Shown piece by piece: positions 39,896-48,896 of a stretch of DNA of 64,000 nucleotides (positions are counted from its first letter, which is position 1; each line of letters starts with the position of its first letter). The notes under the pieces are model-generated. The model worked only from the letters and a program-made list of their open reading frames with translations, had not been told where the DNA came from and did not search any database. A program made the translations under genes and the position numbers. Source of the stretch: a virus. The stretch is taken from positions 124,001 through 188,000 of the IMG/VR virus record IMGVR_UViG_3300024252_000004. One strand, given 5' to 3'.

Positions 39896-40108
39896 ATGGC
39901 GACTGTTTTGGATCGAGAGAAACCTCCGTGGAGTCAGACCATTCGGTGTTTCAGTTGGAGTTGCGGCGTTACCTTCCAGATCACAAGGTCGGATGTTTAC
40001 AAGCGCCTTTACTCTTACAAAGCTGAGTGTCCAGAGTGTGGCAAGGAACACGGAGTCTATGGCTACACCAGTATTCCGAACTTCCGCAACCTTCCTGAGA
40101 GGAATTGA
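39896..40108 (+). CDS. Small zinc-ribbon protein
   Basis: 70 residues: TIRCFSWSCGVTF and ECPECGKEHG form a CxxxxC/CxxC zinc-binding pattern. RBS AAAGGGG before ATG 39896. Unknown function. Confidence 0.68.
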   Translation: MATVLDREKPPWSQTIRCFSWSCGVTFQITRSDVYKRLYSYKAECPECGKEHGVYGYTSIPNFRNLPERN

Positions 40109-40109
40109 T

Positions 40110-40421
40110 ATGAGAAACCTTCTGCGTTGGATTCTTAGTCTCTTTGGCTTTGACGACACTGTCCAGCCCAAGAGAGAGAAGCGTCCTGTTTCTGGTTACG
40201 ACAAGTATGCTGAGGGCACAATTGAGAGGGATGCCTTTCATTGTGGTTTCACTTACGGATTGAATCTCGCTTGTTCTGGGTGGCCGGAGAAAACTGTTTA
40301 CATGAAAGAGCGGTGGAGTCGCGGAGAAGAGGGTCAGCGTCTGTATAAAATTCATGAAGAGGGAGTGAAGGAGGCGTTTCGTTCTAGCTCCAACATCATT
40401 GGAGGAACAAGTGTCCACTGA
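40110..40421 (+). CDS. Unknown protein
   Basis: 103 residues. Hydrophobic N-terminus (MRNLLRWILSLFGFDD) like an amphipathic anchor, then Tyr/Lys/Glu-rich. RBS GAGAGG. Not recognised. Confidence 0.68.
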   Translation: MRNLLRWILSLFGFDDTVQPKREKRPVSGYDKYAEGTIERDAFHCGFTYGLNLACSGWPEKTVYMKERWSRGEEGQRLYKIHEEGVKEAFRSSSNIIGGTSVH

Positions 40422-40476
40422 TAACAGGGAAATTCCGCATCGAAGCTGCAAACGAGAATCATAAGGAAGTGTAGTG

Positions 40477-41169
40477 ATGTCTATCGGCGAAAGGGCTCGA
40501 CAGATTGTAAGCCTCGAACACTTTGCCGGTGCGAATGAGGCAGAAGAGGTTGGCCCTTACCATCTTGAGTGTCCTTTCGATGATCAGTACATTCTTCGGA
40601 TGCTGGTTAAGGTAGGAAACGCTGACTTCCGAATCCCTTCTGAGCTTGAGTGGCTTCGTGATATGATCGAAGAGGCTTATCGGTATCAGAGAGAGGAAGT
40701 AGGAGTGACTCACAGCTTCTGCTATGTCACTGTGAGACATGGAGAGGTTCGTAGTGTCACTGACGATGAGTGGCATGTTGACGGCTTCTCTACCTTCATC
40801 ACACACATTCCTGAGTCGAACTACGTTGCTGTGAACCATACTCCGACAGAGTATCTGGTTCAGCCCATTGAATTCCCTGATGACTTTGATCCTTTGGTTC
40901 ATAACGTTCAGTGGTACATTCAGAACAGGGCGAGCTTGGATGTGAGAAGGCTTAAGCCTCACACACTCTATTGCTTTGACCCTTACTTCATTCATCGCAG
41001 GCCCTCCATTGAGCCTGGAACTCACCGCACCTTTGTCCGAGTGTCTTTTACTCCGATTGAGATTGCGGATGACGCGAACACTCCCAACCCTCTTCTTCCG
41101 ATGAGAGTATACGAGCGAGACGGTGTCACGATTCGGAATGCTCTTTCTGACTATGACTTGGATTCGTAA
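40477..41169 (+). CDS. 2-oxoglutarate/Fe(II)-oxygenase-like protein
   Basis: 230 residues. A double-stranded beta-helix pattern is suggested by WHVDGF (H100, D102), a distal FIHRRP (H173) and a following R184 in THRTFVRVS. This gives the HxD...H...R arrangement that binds Fe(II) and 2-oxoglutarate in this family. A substrate cannot be named; phage members modify nucleotides, DNA or proteins. ATG 40477 follows AGGAAG. A second candidate of the family is at 55217. Confidence 0.68.
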   Translation: MSIGERARQIVSLEHFAGANEAEEVGPYHLECPFDDQYILRMLVKVGNADFRIPSELEWLRDMIEEAYRYQREEVGVTHSFCYVTVRHGEVRSVTDDEWHVDGFSTFITHIPESNYVAVNHTPTEYLVQPIEFPDDFDPLVHNVQWYIQNRASLDVRRLKPHTLYCFDPYFIHRRPSIEPGTHRTFVRVSFTPIEIADDANTPNPLLPMRVYERDGVTIRNALSDYDLDS

Positions 41170-41330
41170 TGCCCTTTAATGAGTTTGTCAGCTATACCAT
41201 CTTTTTCATGGCGTGCTTTGGTTTCGTGGTTGTCAACGTTGTGATGACCGTGGCGCAATTGAATAAGAATAAGGCGAAGAAGATGCGTAACTGCACTCGT
41301 TGCATTCGTTGCTCTGAGTGTAACAAGTGA
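41169..41330 (+). CDS. Small membrane protein with cysteine tail
   Basis: 53 residues: one membrane helix (IFFMACFGFVVVNVVMTV), a Lys-rich segment, and the tail CTRCIRCSECNK, a compact zinc-ribbon-like cluster. Overlaps the previous stop by 1 nt. Too short to identify. Confidence 0.6.
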   Translation: MPFNEFVSYTIFFMACFGFVVVNVVMTVAQLNKNKAKKMRNCTRCIRCSECNK

Positions 41331-41397
41331 GTACCACTCCTACTGTTTGTCCTATTGCGTGTGCTACCCGATTCACCATGAGTCTCTGAAAGCGATA

Positions 41398-42165
41398 ATG
41401 ATTTCCCTGATTCTTTCTTTGCTGTTCAATCCTGCATATGCAAGCGGTGCTGATCGTTGTGCTGTCAAGGATTGTATTTGCGAAGTGCGAGAGAATCGGG
41501 TGAAGCAAAAGAAGCCGGGCGAAACCTACGTCACATTTGCTGAAGACTCTTCTGAGCTTTCAGATTTTGCGAAGAGGAAGCTTGACGCTTACCTTCAGAG
41601 AGTATCTGGCAACTTTCATATCTCTGGCTACGCTGACTCATGCGGCAATTCCAGTCACAACCTAAGTCTCTCACAACGTCGGGCAAATGCTGTTCGAAAG
41701 TATGTTGGGAGCAAGAGCAAGCGTAGCTCAATAGCTTTCTATGGTGAGACGAACTCTCACAATCATACCGAGGCTGATAGAAAGGCTGTCATTTCAACCC
41801 GAAAGGATTGGATGACTCGGAACATGGATGCGGTAAAGGCTGATGTCTATTTGATTGACGCTTCTGGATCTATCTCTTCCCATTGGTCTCAGATAACGGA
41901 GTATGATTTCCCCTATGGTTCAAAGGTGATCCTGTCGAAGATGACTAACTGTCGTGATGGACAGTACGTCAACACAGTGACACCTGCTGGCGGCACAGAG
42001 ATTTGGTATTCATACTGGACGGTGCTGAAAGAAATGAATCATGGAGAAACGATTCTTATCATTTCAGATTTCCGAAGCAACTATCCTTTGTCTGCAAATG
42101 AGCATAAGAAGATTGAGGCTCTGGCAAAGAGTAAGGGTATCAAGGTCTACACAATTAAGTGGTAG
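41398..42165 (+). CDS. Secreted OmpA-like peptidoglycan-binding domain fused to VWA-like domain
   Basis: 255 residues. N-terminal signal peptide (MISLILSLLFNPAYASG). An OmpA-C-like domain follows: ISGYADSCGNSSHNLSLSQRRANAVRKYV carries the conserved helix that binds diaminopimelate-containing peptidoglycan. From about residue 140 a VWA-type domain begins (VYLIDASGSISSHW, a DxSxS-like metal site). Such a protein would sit in the periplasm, implying a Gram-negative host. It may modify the envelope of the infected cell or exclude other phages. The start codon lacks a clear RBS; an upstream in-frame ATG exists at 41347. Confidence 0.75.
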   Translation: MISLILSLLFNPAYASGADRCAVKDCICEVRENRVKQKKPGETYVTFAEDSSELSDFAKRKLDAYLQRVSGNFHISGYADSCGNSSHNLSLSQRRANAVRKYVGSKSKRSSIAFYGETNSHNHTEADRKAVISTRKDWMTRNMDAVKADVYLIDASGSISSHWSQITEYDFPYGSKVILSKMTNCRDGQYVNTVTPAGGTEIWYSYWTVLKEMNHGETILIISDFRSNYPLSANEHKKIEALAKSKGIKVYTIKW

Positions 42166-42198
42166 TTGCAGAATCAATTTAAAAAAAAGGTACATGTA

Positions 42199-42483
42199 AT
42201 GAAGAGTCCTGAATCTATTTGTGGATGCTGTTTTTTCGAGTGTGATCTTGACGAACTGTGTTCTTCCTGTGAAGCGTGCGAGACTTGCTGTAGCTGCAAG
42301 ACTCTGGTTCAGCTATTCCCTGGGTGTGATTCTGACGAAGAGCAGCAGGCGTTTAAGGAGGCTGGAGAGGTTATCGCTAACAAGTATCGTTGGCTGGCTT
42401 ACCTTCTCTGTGGGGTCATCATGGTCCTTCCCATTATCTCTGGTGCCTTCATGTATCTTTGGGTGCAGGGGATGGGACAGTGA
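42199..42483 (+). CDS. Cysteine-rich protein with C-terminal membrane helix
   Basis: 94 residues. Ten cysteines in the first 40 residues (CGCC, CDLDELCSSC, CETCCSC) suggest a zinc or metal-binding cytoplasmic domain; a membrane helix (LLCGVIMVLPIISGAFMYL) ends the protein. RBS AAGGTA. Unknown function. Confidence 0.68.
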   Translation: MKSPESICGCCFFECDLDELCSSCEACETCCSCKTLVQLFPGCDSDEEQQAFKEAGEVIANKYRWLAYLLCGVIMVLPIISGAFMYLWVQGMGQ

Positions 42484-42680
42484 AGCTCTCTCTTCAAACC
42501 AAGGTCATTCTTTTTGAGGCGGCTTACTGTCTGTTCTGCGGGTTTGCTTCGTCTATCGTCTCTGTGATTAATTATCATACTGCGGCCAGTCTGATCTCAA
42601 TGCACATTGGGATTTGGTCTTCACTGATTTTCGTAGTAATTGCTGGAGCTTCTTTTTCCTCCAAGAACTCGGCTTACTAG
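42480..42680 (+). CDS. Small membrane protein
   Basis: 66 residues from GTG 42480, overlapping the upstream TGA by 4 nt. Two hydrophobic helices (VILFEAAYCLFCGFASSIV and LIFVVIAGASF). Not recognised. Confidence 0.62.
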   Translation: MKLSLQTKVILFEAAYCLFCGFASSIVSVINYHTAASLISMHIGIWSSLIFVVIAGASFSSKNSAY

Positions 42681-42681
42681 A

Positions 42682-42939
42682 ATGATCCATCTTATCCCTT
42701 ATGATCGGAAGCTTACCAAGGAAACCTACGACACTGAGGTTATTGAAGAGAAGCTTACAAAGAAGCTTCGCCTTGATCGCATTGATCCTGATTTGCTTCC
42801 GCTTCTGAAGAGGGGAGGGGAACTGTTCGTCTATGTCTGCGGCTATCATGACGAAATCTGCAATGAAAGGGTTTTGTTTGGTGGCTTGGATAAGAGTGAG
42901 CAGTCTGACCATTACTACAACATGCTTGAAGAAATCTAA
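42682..42939 (+). CDS. Small unknown protein
   Basis: 85 residues, helical, acidic C-terminus, not recognised. ATG directly after the previous TAG. Confidence 0.65.
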   Translation: MIHLIPYDRKLTKETYDTEVIEEKLTKKLRLDRIDPDLLPLLKRGGELFVYVCGYHDEICNERVLFGGLDKSEQSDHYYNMLEEI

Positions 42940-43009
42940 AGTGAAGGTTCTCATCATTGATGATGATCCTATTTAATTATAGGTTGTCTTTGGCTCTAAA
43001 GGAGTAAGC

Positions 43010-43336
43010 ATGTCTACTTCGGATGAAGAGGTTAGCCCTCTTCTTAGCAATGATCACATCAGGGAGTTCTTCTTCACTGGTCTGTTCATTTGGATGAACA
43101 AGCTTGGCTTCTGTGGTTTCACTCTCAATGGGGAACGTGAAGTCACTCTTTACAAGGACAGAGGTACATACTACGAGCCCTTTGGAATCGTAGAATTCTC
43201 TGAAGGTACAGAGACGGAGGCTCTCTTTATCTCTATCGATTCCTTGCTCGCAGGTTTCAAAGTGAAGCAGCAGCTATGTATCGGTACTAATGGATTTGAT
43301 CTTAACAACCTTAACAGTAGGTGCGGAAATGTTTGA
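43010..43336 (+). CDS. Unknown protein
   Basis: 108 residues, acidic N-terminus then beta-rich. RBS AAAGGAGTAAGC is strong. Overlaps the next gene by 8 nt. Not recognised. Confidence 0.72.
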   Translation: MSTSDEEVSPLLSNDHIREFFFTGLFIWMNKLGFCGFTLNGEREVTLYKDRGTYYEPFGIVEFSEGTETEALFISIDSLLAGFKVKQQLCIGTNGFDLNNLNSRCGNV

Positions 43337-43589
43337 CCCACAGTTGTTCTTTATGATTACGGGGCTCTCTTGGGCCCTCCTTATTCTCATGGGCCTTTTC
43401 AAAAAGCGGAGCAGCATTATCGGAGGTATTCTTCTCGACTTTATGCTTTGGACGTTTTTCGGCATCATCGCAGGATTCTTTGCATGGGTTTTCGGTAAGG
43501 ACCCGCAGCTCACTGTTCTTGTGACAATGACTGTGATCTCTGGAATCCTCTCTGCTCTCAGATTTATCTCTCTATTCTCAAAGGAGTAA
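43329..43589 (+). CDS. Membrane protein with three helices
   Basis: 86 residues with helices at about 5-22, 30-53 and 58-80. ATG 43329 overlaps the preceding gene; an in-frame ATG at 43290 lacks an RBS. Unknown function. Confidence 0.68.
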   Translation: MFDPQLFFMITGLSWALLILMGLFKKRSSIIGGILLDFMLWTFFGIIAGFFAWVFGKDPQLTVLVTMTVISGILSALRFISLFSKE

Positions 43590-43591
43590 TC

Positions 43592-43882
43592 ATGGATCAT
43601 TCTATCACTCACGACCCGAAGACCATTCTTGGTATCGGATTCAGTGAGGCAGATGACATCCTGTTTCATCCGCGCTTCTTGTCAAAGGAGTGGGTTGACT
43701 ATCCTGGGGACTATGTCAAAACGTTCTATGACGTTGAGCTAAAGGATGGAACCATTCTGAGTACGGTGTATCCCAACTCTGAAGATTGGGATGGTCATGA
43801 TCCATCTGAGATCAAGAGAGTTCGCTTCTCTACCACTTCTCCTTTCATTGCTTACGAAGATGAGCAGACGGATGAAATGTAA
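43592..43882 (+). CDS. Unknown protein
   Basis: 96 residues, acidic, beta-rich, starting MDHSITHDPKTILGIGF. RBS AAAGGAGTAATC. Stop overlaps the next ATG by 1 nt. Not recognised. Confidence 0.7.
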   Translation: MDHSITHDPKTILGIGFSEADDILFHPRFLSKEWVDYPGDYVKTFYDVELKDGTILSTVYPNSEDWDGHDPSEIKRVRFSTTSPFIAYEDEQTDEM

Positions 43883-44067
43883 TGGGTCTCTATGAGGTCA
43901 CCGTTGGAAGCTTCGTTATTGGCTCCATGGTAATGGTTATCGGACTGACGTTCTTTCCTGACGCGTTTTCTCCTAAGGTGACACAGGCTACTCCTACAAT
44001 CTACACAGAGAATAAGGCCAAAAGTTGCGATGCTTATTCTTGTTCTAACTTTAGTATTGGAAAGTAA
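43882..44067 (+). CDS. Small single-helix membrane protein
   Basis: 61 residues with one membrane helix (VTVGSFVIGSMVMVIGLTFF) and a polar tail. Unknown. Confidence 0.62.
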   Translation: MGLYEVTVGSFVIGSMVMVIGLTFFPDAFSPKVTQATPTIYTENKAKSCDAYSCSNFSIGK

Positions 44068-44068
44068 A

Positions 44069-44665
44069 ATGCCGATTAGACATGCTTGGTATTCTAAAAA
44101 GTCCAACACCCGCAGATATCTAACGCCCGTTTGGTACGGAACGCCCGATGGAAAGTGCGTTAAGATTTGCTTTATCACAGATAGCTCCGAAAATTCTGGT
44201 ACGAATTGGGATGATGTTGAGTATGTTGGAAAAGTAGATACTGACGTTTACTACGGTATCAACAGACCGGACCATGTCCCGATTAGATCCAGACGGAATA
44301 AGTTGGTCAAGGAATCTACTCCTCCTAAGATCCTCAAGATGGATCATAAGACCGTCCGTTACCCCAGAGAGCTTTATACTAACGTTATGGATCTCTCGAA
44401 CGAACTGATGTCTGAGAAATGCACAGCAGAAACGGAGCCGTCGAAGTATGACCTGGGTTCTCATGTGGTCAAGGAGACATTTGAGTCTCTTGGTGACCTG
44501 TTCTTCTTTATCGAAAACGAGGAAGGCATTCGTAAGTGGGTAAGGGAGAAGGACATTCTCAATCAGGTACAGTCTGTTGGTCGCAGTGATGCAATGTCTG
44601 CGGCGTTTGCTAAGGCTAAGCAGTATTTCCTTCCTGCTTACTACGAGCGGAGCAATAGCCTTTAG
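44069..44665 (+). CDS. Unknown protein
   Basis: 198 residues, basic N-terminal half (IRSRRNKLVKESTPPK), helical C-terminus, not recognised. Starts 2 nt after the previous stop; the ORF's upstream ATG (44030) lies inside that gene. Confidence 0.7.
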   Translation: MPIRHAWYSKKSNTRRYLTPVWYGTPDGKCVKICFITDSSENSGTNWDDVEYVGKVDTDVYYGINRPDHVPIRSRRNKLVKESTPPKILKMDHKTVRYPRELYTNVMDLSNELMSEKCTAETEPSKYDLGSHVVKETFESLGDLFFFIENEEGIRKWVREKDILNQVQSVGRSDAMSAAFAKAKQYFLPAYYERSNSL

Positions 44666-44885
44666 GCTACAGATTATAAGAAGAGGTATGCTAAGGCTCG
44701 AAAGGCATCCCCTGTCCTCTCTGTGAGGCGGTATCTTCTGAGCAGTCCCGAAGGGCTGCTCCGAGTATGACTCACAGATTGTCGCAGATAGGAAGACTGA
44801 CTGGTCTAATTATCTTGATAAGAAAATTGCCTCGCGCCCTGTGTGTTGTCAGTACCATGGTAAGCATACCTCAATAGGAGAACAA
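44666..44885 (+). other. Gap with possible remnant of a zinc-ribbon gene
   Basis: 220 nt with no intact gene. Two frames contain protein-like pieces: KGIPCPLCEAVSSEQSR near 44710 and, in another frame, YDSQIVADRKTDWSNYLDK with a later CCQYHG leading into the rhomboid frame. This fits a small CxxC gene that has lost its frame, or chance. Confidence 0.3.
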
Positions 44886-45620
44886 GTGATCTATTCCAAT
44901 GGAAGCTACCTGATGAATCGGCTCCTATACATGATTCTGTGTCTAGTCATCACAACGACTTGGCTAATGAACTATTATGTTTTCGACGGGAGTATGGTGT
45001 TAGGTGTAGTGTCTGGTTCTGAACCTTGGTTTGCTTTTATGGGATCGGTCTTTGCCGTAGTTAGTCATGCTTCGTGGGGTCATTACCTTTCGAACATGTT
45101 CATGCTTGCTATGTGCTATGTATTCCTCACAAGATATCTATCCGTCGCGCAATATGTGATGCTAACACTATCTGGCATCTTTGGTACTGGATTCATTGCG
45201 TGGCAACTTGACGTTAGGGAGTTTGGAGAAGCGATTCACATTGGTTCAAGCGGATTGATTTGGGCTTACATGGTGGTAGCTTTGCTCTTTACGTTCCGAT
45301 ACCTAAAGAGCAAGCTGCTCTCTAAGATTGAAACAGGTTTGTACTACTGCCTATTCCTTACAACATTGCTCGGAGTGGGGGGGCTTTTTCCTGCCGATGA
45401 TATGATCTCTTGGCAGATGCACCTTGGCGGTTTGATCATTGGTCTATTCTTCACAGTATATCTGATTCACAATAGAGAAAGTGCAACTCTTTCTCTGCCA
45501 TTGTTTTCGAAAAGGAAGATCGTTAATGCTTCAAGTGCTAGAGTCAATTACATCGTCGGTGCAAAAGTTTATAACAGGTGCTCCGGCCGAAGAAGAAAAT
45601 CCATTGAGAAAGCCAGATAG
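44886..45620 (+). CDS. Rhomboid-family intramembrane serine protease
   Basis: 244 residues, about six membrane helices. Rhomboid hallmarks are in order: H61, H66 and N70 in HASWGHYLSN; the catalytic serine S122 in GSSG; the catalytic-dyad histidine H179 in WQMHLGG. It cleaves membrane helices of other proteins in the inner membrane. GTG 44886 follows AGGAGA at 44875-44880 and gives a short cytoplasmic start; ATG 44913 would still keep all motifs. The 3' end overlaps the next gene by 95 nt. Confidence 0.9.
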   Translation: MIYSNGSYLMNRLLYMILCLVITTTWLMNYYVFDGSMVLGVVSGSEPWFAFMGSVFAVVSHASWGHYLSNMFMLAMCYVFLTRYLSVAQYVMLTLSGIFGTGFIAWQLDVREFGEAIHIGSSGLIWAYMVVALLFTFRYLKSKLLSKIETGLYYCLFLTTLLGVGGLFPADDMISWQMHLGGLIIGLFFTVYLIHNRESATLSLPLFSKRKIVNASSARVNYIVGAKVYNRCSGRRRKSIEKAR

Positions 45621-46152
45621 GGTCCGAGTCCTAGGCTCATATTCTCATCATTCCGCATTCGCATTGGATTCAGGTCTATTGAATTATGCAGCTCAAAAAG
45701 CTGTTGCGGAAATCAATGAGGCTCTTGTCTCAAAGGGTAGGAAAGTCTCTATTGTTTTTCGAGGTCTCTCTGGTTCAACCATTGCAGGAGCAATACTTGC
45801 TGAGGCTTCAAGAAAGGGAGTAGAGATTGGTGCATTCTATGTAAGGAAGGAGTTTGAGGATAGTCATGGGACGAAGGTAGAGTATGGTACGCCGTGGCCT
45901 GCTTCTCAAACCGAGGTGTTTGTAATCGTTGATGACTTCGTTGATAGTGGAAATACTATCAAAGAAATGTATGAAGTAATTGCTGCGGAATACCCTGCAA
46001 TATATGAGGCCGAGATTGGACATAAAAATGGAGCTGAGGCTCCGGATGTAGAGTGGGGAATCTGTTTGATTGAAGATTCCAAAATACATAATGTATTTGC
46101 CAATGGGTTTAACATCTCCTTCATGAAGCATCGGTTCGGGTGTTACTTCTAA
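45526..46152 (+). CDS. Phosphoribosyltransferase-fold protein
   Basis: 208 residues. VFVIVDDFVDSGNT is the PRPP-binding loop (two acidic residues then D-S/T-G-x-T) of type I phosphoribosyltransferases. The upstream ALDSGLLNYAAQ and IVFRGLSGSTIAG fit the hood and PPi loop. The base or other acceptor is unknown; the family includes nucleobase salvage enzymes. RBS AAGGAAG. The promoter box of the next operon follows. Confidence 0.8.
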   Translation: MLQVLESITSSVQKFITGAPAEEENPLRKPDRVRVLGSYSHHSAFALDSGLLNYAAQKAVAEINEALVSKGRKVSIVFRGLSGSTIAGAILAEASRKGVEIGAFYVRKEFEDSHGTKVEYGTPWPASQTEVFVIVDDFVDSGNTIKEMYEVIAAEYPAIYEAEIGHKNGAEAPDVEWGICLIEDSKIHNVFANGFNISFMKHRFGCYF

Positions 46153-46176
46153 TAGTAATCCTGTTTGGTAGCATTC

Positions 46177-46206
46177 TTTTATAGAAAACTCCCAGGACGT
46201 TATAGG
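46177..46206 (+). promoter_or_regulatory. Promoter-like box without decamers
   Basis: TTTATAGAAAACTCCCAGGACGTTATAG, 61 nt before the SprT-like gene. Heads the helicase operon. Confidence 0.65.
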
Positions 46207-46267
46207 GTAGTAGAGGACGAGCTTGTAAAGGGCTCGACTGCCACCCCTATATCTAAAGGCTGATACC

Positions 46268-46885
46268 ATGGAAATCTTGATCGATCTTTCGGTAAAGCCT
46301 GAGCCAACAGCGAAGCCTGTTACTGGTCCTGCGACTCCCGATATCCGAGCGATGTTTAACCGCATCAATACTGAGAAGTTCGGCGGCTATCTTCCTGACA
46401 CTTTCGATGTCAAGTGGTGCAACAGTCTTCGTGTTACTGCCGGGACTTGCAGGTGGATTCGGCGAGGTAGCACTTACACTATCGAATTCATTCGGCTGAG
46501 CATTAAGCTGTTCCGAGAGAATGGCTGGAATCTCGCCGAGATTGAGAATACTCTCACTCATGAAATGGCTCATGCCTATCTCGTTCTGCGACACGGTATC
46601 AGTGGTCATGGCCCTGAGTTTCAGAATCTGATGCATCGTCTGGTTGGTTGGCGTAAGAACCACACCTATCACGCATACGATGTCAGCAACCTTAGGAACA
46701 TTCGCCGCAATAAGGTTGAGATCTATTGCACTAGCTGCGAGTGTGTCATTGGCAGCAGGAAGCGTAAGCCGAGCGCGAAGAAGATTCATCTTTACACTCA
46801 CGTATCTTGTGGTGGTAAGGTGACTTTCCGCACTGTCCCAATCAAGAGTGACCCAAACACTCTCTTCTCTCTCTCCCGCAGCTAG
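46268..46885 (+). CDS. SprT-like zinc metalloprotease-fold protein
   Basis: 205 residues. Zinc site HEMAH (H98, E99, H102) followed by GHGPEF (H114), the SprT/Spartan arrangement, and a C-terminal ribbon with CTSCECV and a later cysteine. Spartan-type proteins cut DNA-protein crosslinks; its position directly before a helicase supports a DNA repair or replication role. RBS AAAGGCTGATACC is modest. Confidence 0.88.
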   Translation: MEILIDLSVKPEPTAKPVTGPATPDIRAMFNRINTEKFGGYLPDTFDVKWCNSLRVTAGTCRWIRRGSTYTIEFIRLSIKLFRENGWNLAEIENTLTHEMAHAYLVLRHGISGHGPEFQNLMHRLVGWRKNHTYHAYDVSNLRNIRRNKVEIYCTSCECVIGSRKRKPSAKKIHLYTHVSCGGKVTFRTVPIKSDPNTLFSLSRS

Positions 46886-46893
46886 GCAGCACA

Positions 46894-48552
46894 ATGGAAG
46901 AACTTTTCAGTCTCGGAACGCCGCCCGCTAAGAAGCCGAGAAAGAGGGCTGTTAGTAAGCGTAGCACTGGTCGCAAGCCTCGTGCTCGTCGCACTCCTAC
47001 GTTTGCATCTTCTGGCAGCTCCATTGTCAAGGAGACTCTGAGTTGCTCTTACACCCCGTCTGTCTACCAGATGGGAGTGTATAACTTCTTGAAGGAAGAG
47101 ACTGGTTCTTGCATTGTTGATGCAAAGGCTGGTGCTGGCAAGACTTCTACTGTTGAAATGATTGGAAAGAATCTCAATCAGAGTGTTTCCGGTCAGCGTC
47201 AGTTCGTTCTGATGCTTGCTTTCAACAAGGGTATTGCTGCCGAGCTTGGTAGCAGAATGCCTGACTGGATCAAGTGTGGTACTTTCCACTCGATTGGAAT
47301 GCTCACTTGGGGGCGTCATGTCAAGTCTCGTCTCGAAGTGAAGGCAGGAAAGGTTCGCGGTATCCTTAAGGATCTCTTGGAAGAGAAGGAGTATCGTTCC
47401 TTCAGTGGAGTTGCTTGTAAGCTGATCGGACTGGCGAAGAATGCTGGTATCGGTACTTGGCTTCGTGAGGACACTGAGGATGCTTGGTCATATCTGTTGT
47501 CCCATCACTGCGTTAATATTGGTTCGGATTCTGATGGTGGTACTGACCGGAAGTCTCGACTGATCAGCATCTGTCGGCAGGCGCTTGAGCAAAACAACAA
47601 GATGCGTACTGTCATTGATTTCGATGACATGTTGTATCTCCCCGTTCTGGAAGGCTGTTACTTCTTTCGAAATCATCTTGTGTTTGTCGATGAGGCACAG
47701 GACACAAACCTGATTCAGCTTGCAATGTTGAAGCGTCTTCTTCGCAAGAATGGCCGTCTGATTGCAGTTGGTGATCCCAATCAGGCAATCTACGGTTTCC
47801 GTGGTGCAGACAGTCAGGCTATTGACAAGCTGATTCGCTGGTTCAAGTGCAAGGTTCTCCCTCTCTCCATCTGTTACCGTTGTGACAGAGCGATTGTAGA
47901 AAAGGCTCAGGAGATTGTTCCCGAGATTGAATACTACGAAGGCAATGGAGAGGGTAAGGTTGAGAGTCTGCCTGACTATGACGCAGAAACCTTCAAGACT
48001 GGTGATGCGATCCTGTGTCGTAACACTGCACCTCTCATTCGGTTCGCATACGGTCTGATTGGTCGTCGTGTCCCTGCAAAGGTGATGGGTCGAGAGATTG
48101 GTGCTGGTCTGGTCAAGCTGATCAAGGATCTTAAGTCTGAGTCCATCAATACTCTTGGTGGTGACTTGCAGGACTGGTCTGACAAGCAGACTGCTCGACT
48201 GGCACAGGAAGAGGGCAGTGAGACTGCGATTGGAATGATCAATGACAAGGTCGAATGTATCAAGATTTTCTTGGACAATCTCGATCGTTCCGACTTCACT
48301 ATCAGTGGTCTCTGCAAGAGCATTCACTCTCTGTTCTCTGATGATGACAATGTCGGTGTCCAGTTGGGCACTGTTCATCGCTCCAAGGGGCATGAGTGGG
48401 ATAGGGTCTTCATCCTTGATTCTCACTTGATGCCTTCGCGTTACGCTCGGCTGGAATGGCAGCGTCAGCAGGAGATTAACCTCCAGTATGTTGCTTTCAC
48501 TCGCGCCAAGCATTACCTTGCGTTCATGTCTTCTGAGTGTTGGAAGGACTAA
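46894..48552 (+). CDS. UvrD/Rep-type superfamily 1 helicase
   Basis: 552 residues. After a basic N-terminal 40 residues come motif I AKAGAGKTS (about 77-85), motif II VFVDEAQD, motif III VGDPNQAIYGFRGAD, motif V TVHRSKGHEWDRVFIL and motif VI YVAFTRAKHYL. It is shorter than bacterial UvrD (about 720), as is usual for phage SF1 enzymes such as T4 Dda. ATP-driven 3'-5' unwinding is expected. Its TAA overlaps the next ATG. Confidence 0.95.
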   Translation: MEELFSLGTPPAKKPRKRAVSKRSTGRKPRARRTPTFASSGSSIVKETLSCSYTPSVYQMGVYNFLKEETGSCIVDAKAGAGKTSTVEMIGKNLNQSVSGQRQFVLMLAFNKGIAAELGSRMPDWIKCGTFHSIGMLTWGRHVKSRLEVKAGKVRGILKDLLEEKEYRSFSGVACKLIGLAKNAGIGTWLREDTEDAWSYLLSHHCVNIGSDSDGGTDRKSRLISICRQALEQNNKMRTVIDFDDMLYLPVLEGCYFFRNHLVFVDEAQDTNLIQLAMLKRLLRKNGRLIAVGDPNQAIYGFRGADSQAIDKLIRWFKCKVLPLSICYRCDRAIVEKAQEIVPEIEYYEGNGEGKVESLPDYDAETFKTGDAILCRNTAPLIRFAYGLIGRRVPAKVMGREIGAGLVKLIKDLKSESINTLGGDLQDWSDKQTARLAQEEGSETAIGMINDKVECIKIFLDNLDRSDFTISGLCKSIHSLFSDDDNVGVQLGTVHRSKGHEWDRVFILDSHLMPSRYARLEWQRQQEINLQYVAFTRAKHYLAFMSSECWKD

Positions 48553-48896
48553 TGAGTAGTCCTCTCAATAGAATCTCTCCGCCGTCTGATTGGACTCTAG
48601 TTGTTCCAGACCGTGATCCTTCGGATGATGGAGTCTGGGAGTTCAGATATGATAAGGAACTCTTCGAAAGAGAGTATGCCGATAAGCATAACTCAATCGA
48701 ACGATTCGCAAGAGCAACTTGGTGCCTAAACTCCGTTTTCTACGGTGAGGTATACACTTGCAAAGAAGATGGCAAGAACTACTGTGGCGTTTATCTCGAC
48801 ACCACCATTCCCAAAAGGCACTTCAAGCTCTTTGATACTGTTAGAGAGGCAAGGGAGTTTGTCAATGACTGGATCGCTCTAAAGGATATTCAATGA
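48552..48896 (+). CDS. Unknown protein
   Basis: 114 residues, acidic, alpha/beta, not recognised. Shares 1 nt with the helicase stop and overlaps the next start by 4 nt. Confidence 0.7.
   Translation: MSSPLNRISPPSDWTLVVPDRDPSDDGVWEFRYDKELFEREYADKHNSIERFARATWCLNSVFYGEVYTCKEDGKNYCGVYLDTTIPKRHFKLFDTVREAREFVNDWIALKDIQ

Noticed and set aside
44841-44885. Longer rhomboid N-terminus from ATG-equivalent 44841
   Set aside because: GTG 44886 has AGGAGA at the right spacing and the extension is polar with cysteines not seen in rhomboids.
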